From the IMG/VR virus record IMGVR_UViG_3300007512_000214, positions 1 through 22,962 of that record: DNA of 22,962 bases, one strand, 5' to 3'. The notes beneath the pieces were generated by a model. The model ran no database searches, had not been told where the DNA came from, and saw nothing but the letters and a program-made list of their open reading frames with translations. This document shows positions 14,905 through 21,624 of this stretch, in pieces; within the stretch, counting starts at the first letter, position 1; every line of letters starts with the position of its first letter. The position numbers were made by a program, and so were the translations under genes. The stretch is from a virus.

Positions 14905-14929
14905 CGTTGATAAATAGATTTGTTATAAT
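14901..14929 (+). promoter_or_regulatory. Sigma70-type promoter for gene 32
   Basis: TTGACG (14901-14906) and TATAAT (14924-14929) are separated by exactly 17 bases, close to the host consensus, predicting a start near 14936. The upstream gene's stop codon is embedded in the -35 element. The strength suits early expression of the ssDNA-binding protein by unmodified host polymerase. Confidence 0.85.
14909..14916 (+). promoter_or_regulatory. Late-type box inside the gene 32 promoter spacer
   Basis: GATAAATA sits in the 17-base spacer of the sigma70-type promoter. A late start would fall near 14922, about 14 bases upstream of the early start, so gene 32 may be expressed both early and late from overlapping promoters. 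Confidence 0.45.
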
Positions 14930-14931
14930 AA

Positions 14932-15002
14932 GTTCATGATGTTTGTCATGGACACTAGGCTAATAAAAGCAATAGAAATTTAGGCACAAACATAGGCTAA
15001 TA
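14932..15002 (+). promoter_or_regulatory. Gene 32 leader: possible pseudoknot and direct repeats
   Basis: GTTCATGA (14932-14939) pairs with TCATGGAC (14946-14953), eight pairs including one G-U. The six-base loop TGTTTG (14940-14945) is complementary to CAAACA at 14987-14992. Together these could form an H-type pseudoknot with a long third loop. The decamer TAGGCTAATA occurs at 14956-14965 and again at 14993-15002, with an extra TAGGC at 14981-14985. T4 gene 32 is autoregulated through a leader pseudoknot that nucleates gp32 binding, so a similar control is plausible here. AGGAG at 15004-15008 is the ribosome binding site. Confidence 0.5.
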
Positions 15003-15015
15003 TAGGAGAAATAAT

Positions 15016-15984
15016 ATGGCTACACTAGCAGAAATACGAGCAAAGCTCTTAGAGAAAGAGCAGAAGTCCGGTGGGAACTTTCAATCCGACAACGCAATTT
15101 ATCCATTCTGGAACATCCCAGAAAACACAACAGCAACATTAAGATTTTTACCAGACGGAGATGAATCTAATACTTTCTTTTGGAAAGAAAGACAAATGAT
15201 TCGTTTAGCATTTCCGGGTGTCAAAGGACAAGACGAATCTCGTTCTGTAACAGTACAGGTTCCTTGTGTAGAGATGTGGGGCGATGCATGTCCAGTTCAT
15301 GCAGAAATTCGACCTTGGTTCAAAGATCCAAGTCTCGAAGATGAAGGTCGTAAGTATTGGAAAAAGCGATCTTATATTTTTCAAGGATTTGTTACTGACA
15401 ATCCAATGAGCGACGACCAGCCTCCAGAAAATCCAATTCGCAGGTTTATTATAAATCCATCTATCTTTAAGATTATTTCATCTTCTTTAATGGATCCAGA
15501 CTTTGCAGAAATTCCAACAGATTACGAACAAGGTACTGACTTTAAACTTACAAAAACACAAAAAGGTCAGTATGCAGACTATTCTACTTCTAATTGGTCT
15601 CGTAGAGAGAGAAGTTTAGATCAAACAGAAAGAGATGCAATTCAATCACATGGTTTGTATACTCTTAATGATTTTATGCCTAAGCGACCAAACAACGAAG
15701 AAATTAAAATCATTTTCGAAATGTTTGAAGCATCGGTCGCAGGCGAATTGTATGATCCAGAAAGGTTTGGATCATATTATACTCCACAAGGTGTTCAACT
15801 TAATACTAGACCGGCACCTAGAACACCTGAACCAGTTGTTACACAATCTGCAACACCTGAACCTGTTGCAGAAGCAGCAACTCCTACCGAAGAGAAAGTA
15901 GTTGAAACAGAAACTAATACTACAGAAGAAAAGCCTTCGGCGGATCAAATTCTTAAGATGATCCGAGATCGCAAATCTCAATAA
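15016..15984 (+). CDS. 32: Single-stranded DNA-binding protein, gp32-like
   Basis: The 322-residue protein fits gp32 (T4, 301 aa), which coats ssDNA during replication, recombination and repair and binds partner proteins through its acidic tail. Landmarks are a basic N-terminal helix (AEIRAKLLEKEQKSGG) for cooperative binding, and a core with WKERQMIRLAFPG and a small metal-site-like segment VPCVEMWGDACPVHAE (Cys 84, Cys 92, His 95). YWKKRSYIFQGFVTDNP and GLYTLNDFMPKRP are also typical. The Glu/Thr/Pro-rich C-terminus ends in SADQILKMIRDRKSQ. T4 gp32 binds zinc with one His and three Cys, so the ligand set differs here. AGGAG is seven bases from the ATG. It has its own promoter and a structured leader. 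Confidence 0.92.
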   Translation: MATLAEIRAKLLEKEQKSGGNFQSDNAIYPFWNIPENTTATLRFLPDGDESNTFFWKERQMIRLAFPGVKGQDESRSVTVQVPCVEMWGDACPVHAEIRPWFKDPSLEDEGRKYWKKRSYIFQGFVTDNPMSDDQPPENPIRRFIINPSIFKIISSSLMDPDFAEIPTDYEQGTDFKLTKTQKGQYADYSTSNWSRRERSLDQTERDAIQSHGLYTLNDFMPKRPNNEEIKIIFEMFEASVAGELYDPERFGSYYTPQGVQLNTRPAPRTPEPVVTQSATPEPVAEAATPTEEKVVETETNTTEEKPSADQILKMIRDRKSQ

Positions 15985-15990
15985 TTAGTT

Positions 15991-16052
15991 AGTTATATAA
16001 CTCCTGGTTATATAACTAAGAGGTATATAACCAGGGGGGCAAAAGTCCCCCT
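15991..16052 (+). terminator. Structured gp32-uvsX spacer with a terminator-like hairpin
   Basis: Three palindromic copies of a TATATAAC-type core occur at 15991-16002, 16007-16017 and 16022-16032. CCTGGTTATATA (16003-16014) pairs perfectly with TATATAACCAGG (16024-16035). A second hairpin, AGGGGGGC (16033-16040) with GTCCCCCT (16045-16052) around AAAA, overlaps it by AGG and is followed only by TTTA. The two hairpins are mutually exclusive in part. The G/C-rich one may be a weak terminator or a processing/stability element between gp32 and uvsX. Confidence 0.6.
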
Positions 16053-16067
16053 TTACTCAGGAAAAAT

Positions 16068-17147
16068 ATGAAACCATTTGATATATCTAAATTTAGAAAA
16101 AGTATTACAAAAGCAGTACCAGGAATGTCCACAGGATTTCACGACCCCGTAGATTGGATCAGTACTGGTAATTTAGCCCTTAATTTTTTAATTTCAGGGG
16201 ATTTTAATAGAGGAATACCATTAGGGAGGGTTACATGTCTTGCTGGTGAAAGCGGAAGCGGAAAAAGTTTCATTGCCAGTGGAAACTTAGTGCGTCATGC
16301 CCAACAACAAGGCATCCTCCCTATTTTATTAGATACAGAAAATGCATTGGATTCAGATTGGTTGCAAGCATTGGATGTAGATATTTCAGAAGATAAATTA
16401 TTACGGTTCGGCGTATCAATGATTGATGAAGTTGCAAAATTTATCAGTGAGTTTATGAAAGGCTACCGCGATCAGTATGCAGATGTACCTTATGAAGAAC
16501 GCCAAAAAGTTCTCTTTGTTATAGATTCGCTAGGTATGCTACTTACCCCAACTGATAAAGATCAATTTGAAAAAGGTGACATGAAAGGTGACATGGGTCG
16601 TAAACCTAAGGCATTAACGGCCCTTGTTCGTAATAGTGTTAATTTAATTGCAGGTAATCCTGTAGGAATAATTGCTACTAATCATACATATGCATCACAG
16701 GATATGTTTGATCCTGATGATAAGATTAGTGGCGGACAAGGTTTTATATATGCTTCGTCTATTGTTGTTGCAATGCGAAAACTTAAACTTAAAGAAGACG
16801 AAGACGGTAATAAGATATCAGATATTAGAGGTATTAGATCTGCATGTAAAGTAATGAAAACACGTTTTGCAAAACCATTCGAAAGTGTGCAGATTAAAAT
16901 ACCTTATGATACAGGTATGGATCCATATAGTGGATGTTTAGACTTGTTTGAAAAAGCAGGTGTAATAGTTAAAGAAGGTAATAAATTAAAATACACTACT
17001 ACAACCGGAGAAGAAATTAAAGAATTTCGTAAAGGTTGGGGTGCAGAAAACCTTCAAAAAGTTATAGATGATTTCAAAGAAAATGACGCTCCTTTGGTAA
17101 ATAACGATGACGTATTACCAGAGGAGGTTGTCGATGAAGATGAATGA
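16068..17147 (+). CDS. uvsX: UvsX recombinase (RecA family)
   Basis: The 359-residue protein is the T4-type strand-exchange recombinase (T4 UvsX, 391 aa). Walker A GESGSGKS is at residues 60-67, the catalytic-type Glu 91 is in DTENA, Walker B LFVIDSLG has Asp 153, and GIIATNHTY plus SGGQGFIYASSIVVAM provide the L2/dimer region. It forms ATP-dependent filaments on ssDNA and, with gp32 and a mediator, drives recombination-dependent replication. AGGA lies about five bases before the ATG. It follows gp32, a natural functional pairing, and overlaps the next small gene by 14 bases. The acidic C-terminus (NNDDVLPEEVVDEDE) resembles that of other RecA-type proteins. Confidence 0.96.
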   Translation: MKPFDISKFRKSITKAVPGMSTGFHDPVDWISTGNLALNFLISGDFNRGIPLGRVTCLAGESGSGKSFIASGNLVRHAQQQGILPILLDTENALDSDWLQALDVDISEDKLLRFGVSMIDEVAKFISEFMKGYRDQYADVPYEERQKVLFVIDSLGMLLTPTDKDQFEKGDMKGDMGRKPKALTALVRNSVNLIAGNPVGIIATNHTYASQDMFDPDDKISGGQGFIYASSIVVAMRKLKLKEDEDGNKISDIRGIRSACKVMKTRFAKPFESVQIKIPYDTGMDPYSGCLDLFEKAGVIVKEGNKLKYTTTTGEEIKEFRKGWGAENLQKVIDDFKENDAPLVNNDDVLPEEVVDEDE

Positions 17148-17382
17148 ACAAGAAGTACATTTAATACATGATTTATGGGATGTTATTAAATCATATTCAT
17201 CATCTAAGGATCACGAAATAGCATGTGAAGAACTTTTAGAAAAGTTCGATAACAATGGATATGTTATCGAAGATAATATAAGAGAGTTAAAAGGTTACGA
17301 TGGAGTGATGGATGATGTGTTGGCGAGTATGTTTTATGAAGAAGAGGAAGAGGACGAAAACCCCGAAGTATACGACTATTAA
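17134..17382 (+). CDS. Small acidic protein after uvsX, 82 aa
   Basis: The frame could start at 17107, but GAGGAGG at 17121-17127 is spaced six bases before the ATG at 17134, so that start is chosen. It overlaps the uvsX end by 14 bases. The 82-residue product has helical segments (EVHLIHDLWDVIKSYSSSKD, HEIACEELLEKFDNNGY) and a very acidic tail (EEEEEDENPEVYDY). It ends on the first base of the next ATG (TAATG). No family is recognised; co-translation with uvsX hints at a recombination or regulatory accessory role. Confidence 0.82.
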   Translation: MKMNEQEVHLIHDLWDVIKSYSSSKDHEIACEELLEKFDNNGYVIEDNIRELKGYDGVMDDVLASMFYEEEEEDENPEVYDY

Positions 17383-17840
17383 TGAGTACATGGTATAGAA
17401 AAGTCCAACAAGACTTAGGCGAACTTGTAAACTGCATATTAGCATACGAAGAGCAGTTAGAGAAAGCACGAGTCGAGTGTGGCATGAAAGGCAACCTAGA
17501 AAGATTATCTCGTGAGATGCCTGGCATCGTAGAACATCGATTTAATCAACTGCAAGAAATAGAAGCAATCTTAGAATTTCTAAATATAGAGCTTCGTAAG
17601 AAACGATCCCACGTTTTTAGACAATATACTGAACATTATAATAAAATGTTAAGTTCTCGAGATGCTGAAAAGTATGTTGATGGCGAAGATGAAATTGCAG
17701 ACTTTCAACACTTAGTAAATGAGTTTGCATTACTAAGAAATCGTTTTCATGGTCTTATAAAAGCCTTAGACGCAAAGCAATTTCAAATTAATAATATTGT
17801 TAAACTGCGAGTAGCAGGATTAGAAGATATTGGATTATAA
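17382..17840 (+). CDS. Helical protein in uvsY-like position
   Basis: The 152-residue protein is almost entirely predicted helix: LEKARVECGMKGNLERLSRE, HRFNQLQEIEAILEFLNIEL, a basic LRKKRSHVFRQYTEHYNKM, SSRDAEKYVDGEDEIADFQH, and a C-terminal QFQINNIVKLRVAGLEDIGL. Length and location near uvsX resemble T4 UvsY (137 aa), the mediator that loads UvsX onto gp32-coated ssDNA. However, I do not see the UvsY sequence signature known from cyanophages, so this is a conserved unknown with a possible mediator role. Both ends overlap neighbours by one base (TAATG), which indicates tight translational coupling. Confidence 0.82.
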   Translation: MSTWYRKVQQDLGELVNCILAYEEQLEKARVECGMKGNLERLSREMPGIVEHRFNQLQEIEAILEFLNIELRKKRSHVFRQYTEHYNKMLSSRDAEKYVDGEDEIADFQHLVNEFALLRNRFHGLIKALDAKQFQINNIVKLRVAGLEDIGL

Positions 17841-17992
17841 TGGGTAGCACAGAAGATTATTATTATGATGTTTTTTTACCTAAACAAGAAAAAGAACAAA
17901 AAGAACAAAAAACGGCTGAAAGTTTAGTAGAAATAGTAGAAAAAATGAAAAAAGATAGAAAAAAAGAAGAAAAAAATGCCAAAAAAGGTTGA
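17840..17992 (+). CDS. Small lysine/glutamate-rich protein, 50 aa
   Basis: A 50-codon frame starts on the last base of the preceding stop (TAATG) and ends at TGA 17990-17992, inside the -35 element of the next promoter. The N-terminus is MGSTEDYYYDVFLPKQ; the rest is Lys/Glu/Gln-rich and probably helical. It is the third consecutive gene joined by a one-base overlap after uvsX, which favours it being real despite its simple composition. Function unknown. Confidence 0.62.
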   Translation: MGSTEDYYYDVFLPKQEKEQKEQKTAESLVEIVEKMKKDRKKEEKNAKKG

Positions 17993-18016
17993 CTTTTTTG
18001 TTGCAGATAGTATAAT
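17989..18016 (+). promoter_or_regulatory. Sigma70-type promoter for the ATPase gene
   Basis: TTGACT (17989-17994) and TATAAT (18011-18016) are separated by 16 bases. The predicted start is near 18023. The -35 element contains the TGA stop of the upstream small gene, the same arrangement as at the gp32 promoter. Confidence 0.82.
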
Positions 18017-18067
18017 ACTTACATGCTGAACGAGAGAGTAAACATTAACAACGAACAAGGATGCACT

Positions 18068-19102
18068 ATGCAAATCAACGCAAAAGTACATAACGGTGAA
18101 TACGGCGGCAAGCAGATACTTAACGAAACTTTTCCTTTAGTGAAAGGTTTTTCGGTAGGTAAGAACGGCGGCTTTATTACTGTTGATGGTGCCCAGGTTG
18201 ATGGATATCCAGACAGAGAAATCCGTATTAAACTTGTTAATAAAAACGACTACGAAGTTGTTAATTTTTATGGAGCAGAAGTGAAGCAAGAACTTGTTGA
18301 TAACACACCACAAGCAGTAAAACAAGAGCTCAGCGATGAAGAGAGGCTTGCAGAAATCCGAGAGCGTTTTGAAATACTAGACGAAATGACACAAGGCTCC
18401 ATAGATGGAGTTGTACGTGGAATGGTTGTAACAGGACCTCCAGGAGTAGGAAAAAGTTACGGTGTTGAAAAAGTTATTGAAAAGAACAGTATGTTTGATA
18501 AACTTGCAGACAAGCCAGTTAGGTTTGGAACTGAAAAAGGTGCTGCAAGTGCAATTGGTTTGTACCAGTTACTTTACAGGTATGCTGATCCAGGAAGCGT
18601 GTTGGTACTTGATGACTGTGATAGCATCCTTTGGGACGAAGTTAGTTTGAACTTGCTGAAGGCGGCACTTGATTCCAGTAACAAGCGAATGATTAGTTGG
18701 AACACAGAGAGTTCAGCATTACGCAGAGAAGGTGTTCCGGAGAAATTCGAATTTTGCGGATCAGTTATTTTTATTACAAATCTTAAATTTGATAATGCCA
18801 AAGGCAAGATCAAGGATCACTTAGATGCAATTCTTTCAAGATGTCATTACTTGGATTTGACACTTGATACGATGCGTGATAAAATGCTCCGTGTAAAACA
18901 GATAGTAGGAGACGGTATGCTTACAAAGTATGGGTTTGATAAAGCAGAGCAGAATGAGATTATTAGTTACATGGAAGATAACAAAGATAAGTTGCGTGAG
19001 TTGAGTTTGCGAATGGTAACTAAGGTTGCAGACCTCAAGAAGATGTCACCAACACGTTGGCAAAGACTTGCAGAAAATACTTGCATAAAGCGTGGCAAGT
19101 AA
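18068..19102 (+). CDS. AAA+ ATPase of unknown role
   Basis: An in-frame ATG at 18023 coincides with the predicted transcription start. The ATG at 18068 has AAGGA six bases upstream and is preferred, giving 344 residues. The first ~100 residues are a beta-rich domain (GGKQILNETFPLVKGFSVGK). The ATPase core has Walker A GPPGVGKS (123-130), Walker B VLVLDDCD (178-185), sensor 1 in VIFITNLKF (Asn 238), and an SRC segment with a candidate arginine finger (Arg 258). Walker B has Asp-Asp rather than Asp-Glu. The C-terminus is helical. It has its own promoter and terminator. T4-like phages carry such ATPases without a settled function; the DNA-metabolism setting suggests a role there, unproven. Confidence 0.85.
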   Translation: MQINAKVHNGEYGGKQILNETFPLVKGFSVGKNGGFITVDGAQVDGYPDREIRIKLVNKNDYEVVNFYGAEVKQELVDNTPQAVKQELSDEERLAEIRERFEILDEMTQGSIDGVVRGMVVTGPPGVGKSYGVEKVIEKNSMFDKLADKPVRFGTEKGAASAIGLYQLLYRYADPGSVLVLDDCDSILWDEVSLNLLKAALDSSNKRMISWNTESSALRREGVPEKFEFCGSVIFITNLKFDNAKGKIKDHLDAILSRCHYLDLTLDTMRDKMLRVKQIVGDGMLTKYGFDKAEQNEIISYMEDNKDKLRELSLRMVTKVADLKKMSPTRWQRLAENTCIKRGK

Positions 19103-19121
19103 AATTAATTAACCTTTAACT

Positions 19122-19148
19122 AAAAGGAGTCTTAGGACTCCTTTTTTT
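19122..19148 (+). terminator. Rho-independent terminator after the ATPase gene
   Basis: AAAAGGAGTC (19122-19131) pairs perfectly with GACTCCTTTT (19136-19145) around TTAG and runs into T7 (19142-19148). It ends only nine bases before the uvsW start. Confidence 0.92.
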
Positions 19149-19156
19149 ATGACTTA

Positions 19157-20608
19157 ATGCCTGAATGTACAATTGAAATAAAAGACGAAGTAAATGTTAA
19201 AATACATGATCTTGATTTAGTTACAAGAAGACAACTAGAAAAAAAGTTCAAGTATTTTTTACCACATGCATTCCATGTACCTGCTTATAAATTAGGACGA
19301 TGGGATGGGTGTGTTTCCTTCTTTGGTGTAGGTGGTGTTACATACCTTAATTTGCTTGATGACATAATACCTATATTAAATGAGAAGTATGTCATTAACA
19401 TCAAAGACCATCGTAAGAATCAAACATTTAGTTTTGACGAAGTAACAGATACTATACATGGTAAACTAACATGGCCCAAAGGACATACACACGAAGGCAA
19501 AAACATAGTATTACGTGATTATCAAGTAGAAATAGTTAATCAGTTTTTAGCAGAACCACAATGTTTGCAGGAGATTGCTACAGGAGCAGGAAAGACGCTA
19601 ATTACGGCTACTTTAAGCTATTGTGTTGAACCTTATGGGCGTAGTATAGTCATAGTACCTAATAAAGACCTTGTTACGCAAACGGAAGACGACTATAAGA
19701 ACTTAGGGCTCGATGTTGGGGTATTCTTTGGGGATAGAAAGGATATTGGTAAGACTCATACGATATGCACCTGGCAGAGCCTTAATTCTATGGACAAAAG
19801 ATACAAGGACGGGGAGATAGATATAGGACTTAAATTATTTGCTAAAGGTGTAGTATGCATTATGGTAGACGAAGTACACATGGCTAAAGCAGATGTATTA
19901 CGCAAGTTGTTAACAGGGCCATTTGCATCTATACCTATACGTTGGGGACTTACTGGTACTATTCCGCAAGAAGAACATCAGTATGCAAGTCTTAAAGCAT
20001 CCTTAGGCAATGTAATAAACAGATTAAGTGCGTCTGAATTACAAGAGCAAGAAGTTCTTGCTAACTGCGAAATAAATATAATACAGATACAGGATACAGT
20101 TCAATATCCTAATTACCAGTCCGAGTTAACTTACTTAACAACAAACTCAGATAGATTAGATTATCTATCAGAATTATTCAAAGACATTGTCAAAGAAGGC
20201 AATACACTTGTTTTGGTAGATCGTATTAAAGCAGGTGATATGCTACAAGAAAGGCTAGGAGATGAGAGCGTTTTTATATCAGGTTCCGTTAAGTCAGCAG
20301 ACAGACGAGAACAATACAATGAAATACAAGACTCTGACAACAAAGTCATTATCGCTACTTATGGTGTCGCATCTGTTGGTATCAATATACCTAGGATATT
20401 TAATTTGGTCTTATTAGAGCCTGGCAAAAGTTTTGTTAGAGTTATTCAATCAATTGGGCGAGGTATACGAAAAGCACAAGACAAAGACTTTGTAAAGATA
20501 TGGGATATAACATCCTCTGCAAAGTTTAGCAAGCGACATTTAACTAAACGTAAAAAGTTTTATACGGAAGCAAAATATCCGTTTACAATTCAAAAGACCA
20601 CAATATGA
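19157..20608 (+). CDS. uvsW: UvsW helicase (SF2)
   Basis: The 483-residue protein matches T4 UvsW, which unwinds branched DNA and R-loops and helps switch from origin- to recombination-dependent replication. The N-terminal domain contains the family's YKLGRWDGCVSFFG segment (residues 44-57). Helicase motifs are Q 123 (LRDYQ), Walker A ATGAGKT (141-147), DEVH (238-241), LTGT (265-268), YGVASVGINIPR, and motif VI QSIGRGIRK (near 430-438). No ribosome binding site precedes the ATG and a terminator ends just upstream, so the way it is expressed is unclear. Its stop overlaps the next start (ATGA). Confidence 0.95.
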   Translation: MPECTIEIKDEVNVKIHDLDLVTRRQLEKKFKYFLPHAFHVPAYKLGRWDGCVSFFGVGGVTYLNLLDDIIPILNEKYVINIKDHRKNQTFSFDEVTDTIHGKLTWPKGHTHEGKNIVLRDYQVEIVNQFLAEPQCLQEIATGAGKTLITATLSYCVEPYGRSIVIVPNKDLVTQTEDDYKNLGLDVGVFFGDRKDIGKTHTICTWQSLNSMDKRYKDGEIDIGLKLFAKGVVCIMVDEVHMAKADVLRKLLTGPFASIPIRWGLTGTIPQEEHQYASLKASLGNVINRLSASELQEQEVLANCEINIIQIQDTVQYPNYQSELTYLTTNSDRLDYLSELFKDIVKEGNTLVLVDRIKAGDMLQERLGDESVFISGSVKSADRREQYNEIQDSDNKVIIATYGVASVGINIPRIFNLVLLEPGKSFVRVIQSIGRGIRKAQDKDFVKIWDITSSAKFSKRHLTKRKKFYTEAKYPFTIQKTTI

Positions 20609-21108
20609 AAGTATTAACATTAGAAAATAAACCATTAGAAGTAGATAATTTACCAGACGAAATAGATGATATAAGGTATAATGTATTAGATTGTTCTGAT
20701 CCAAATGACATAGATTATATTTTTGTTCCTTTAGTATTTTTAGAATCTTTTAATTCTCCTGCGGCAGTTTGTAAAATAGGTAATAATATAATAAACATAC
20801 CGTTAGATTGGAGTTTAGTTATTAGTGAACCTGATGTAGGCGATGCAGAAATAATGCCATTGATGTCATTAAATGATAGAAATTTTAAAGCATTTTCTTT
20901 AAATCCTTTAACAGATATAATGCCTAGTTTTTTACCTATAACTATAGAAAATGTATATTCTGAAACTAAATGGTTTGTTCCTAAATTGAAACCAGGACAT
21001 ATTTTAACTATGCCTTTAAATAATCAAGATAAACCTCAATGTGCATTTTTTCTAAAAGAAACCAATAAAGTTCCTGAAGTTCTTGACATAGGTCAAATAT
21101 GGGTATAA
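20605..21108 (+). CDS. Unknown protein downstream of uvsW
   Basis: The 167-residue product is coupled to uvsW by an ATGA overlap. It looks like a compact beta-rich protein (YIFVPLVFLESF, NIINIPLDWSLVISEPDV, HILTMPLNNQ, a C-terminal Cys-Ala-Phe-Phe strand). No membrane span, signal peptide or catalytic motif is evident. I do not recognise it. The sequence is distinctly AT-rich, like the oxygenase gene that follows three bases later. Confidence 0.75.
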   Translation: MKVLTLENKPLEVDNLPDEIDDIRYNVLDCSDPNDIDYIFVPLVFLESFNSPAAVCKIGNNIINIPLDWSLVISEPDVGDAEIMPLMSLNDRNFKAFSLNPLTDIMPSFLPITIENVYSETKWFVPKLKPGHILTMPLNNQDKPQCAFFLKETNKVPEVLDIGQIWV

Positions 21109-21111
21109 AAT

Positions 21112-21624
21112 ATGTTGTTATTTGATGATATATTAACTCTTGACGAACTAGAATTTTATTCAAATAACATACTACAAGAAAATACCGAACCTTATATATT
21201 TGATAAAACCAAAAAACCTAAAAATTTGCAAGAAGAGCTAATATTAAAAATATTTAATGAAAAATTGAATATGATGCATATTGCTAATTTTATTGAATAT
21301 TGGATAAACACAAATGACAAAGATCATAATGAATATTACCATATAGATAAAAACGAGTTATTATTAGAACAAAAAAATATATTATCTGTACCATTATATA
21401 GTGCCGTAATGTATTTATGGAAAAATAATATACAAGGAGGATACTTACGTATATACGAAGGACCAACTAAAACAGAATATTATGAAAAAATAAAACCTGT
21501 TCAAAATAGATTATGTATTTTTGAAGGTGGATATACTTTGCATGGCGTAGAAAAAATTTATAGTGGTATTAGATGTTCATTGGCAATAAGCTTCTGGGAA
21601 GAAAAACCATTATTTTATGAATAA
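21112..21624 (+). CDS. 2-oxoglutarate/Fe(II)-dependent oxygenase
   Basis: The 170-residue protein has the metal-binding triad and co-substrate residue of the 2OG-Fe(II) oxygenase superfamily. His 77 and Asp 79 lie in YYHIDKNE, the distal His 144 in YTLHGVEKIY, and Arg 154 in SGIRCSLAISFW. Between them lie the core jelly-roll strands (LSVPLYSAVMYLW, GGYLRIYEGPT, NRLCIFEGGYTLHG). Such genes are common in marine T4-like phages; substrates could be proteins or DNA and cannot be told from sequence. One sampled 60-base stretch (21121-21180) is only about 23% G+C, poorer than the replication genes. Its end overlaps the next gene by eight bases. Confidence 0.85.
   Translation: MLLFDDILTLDELEFYSNNILQENTEPYIFDKTKKPKNLQEELILKIFNEKLNMMHIANFIEYWINTNDKDHNEYYHIDKNELLLEQKNILSVPLYSAVMYLWKNNIQGGYLRIYEGPTKTEYYEKIKPVQNRLCIFEGGYTLHGVEKIYSGIRCSLAISFWEEKPLFYE

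Noticed and set aside
18023-18067. Upstream ATG (18023) as start of the ATPase
   Set aside because: It coincides with the predicted transcription start and has no ribosome binding site, whereas ATG 18068 has AAGGA at good spacing.
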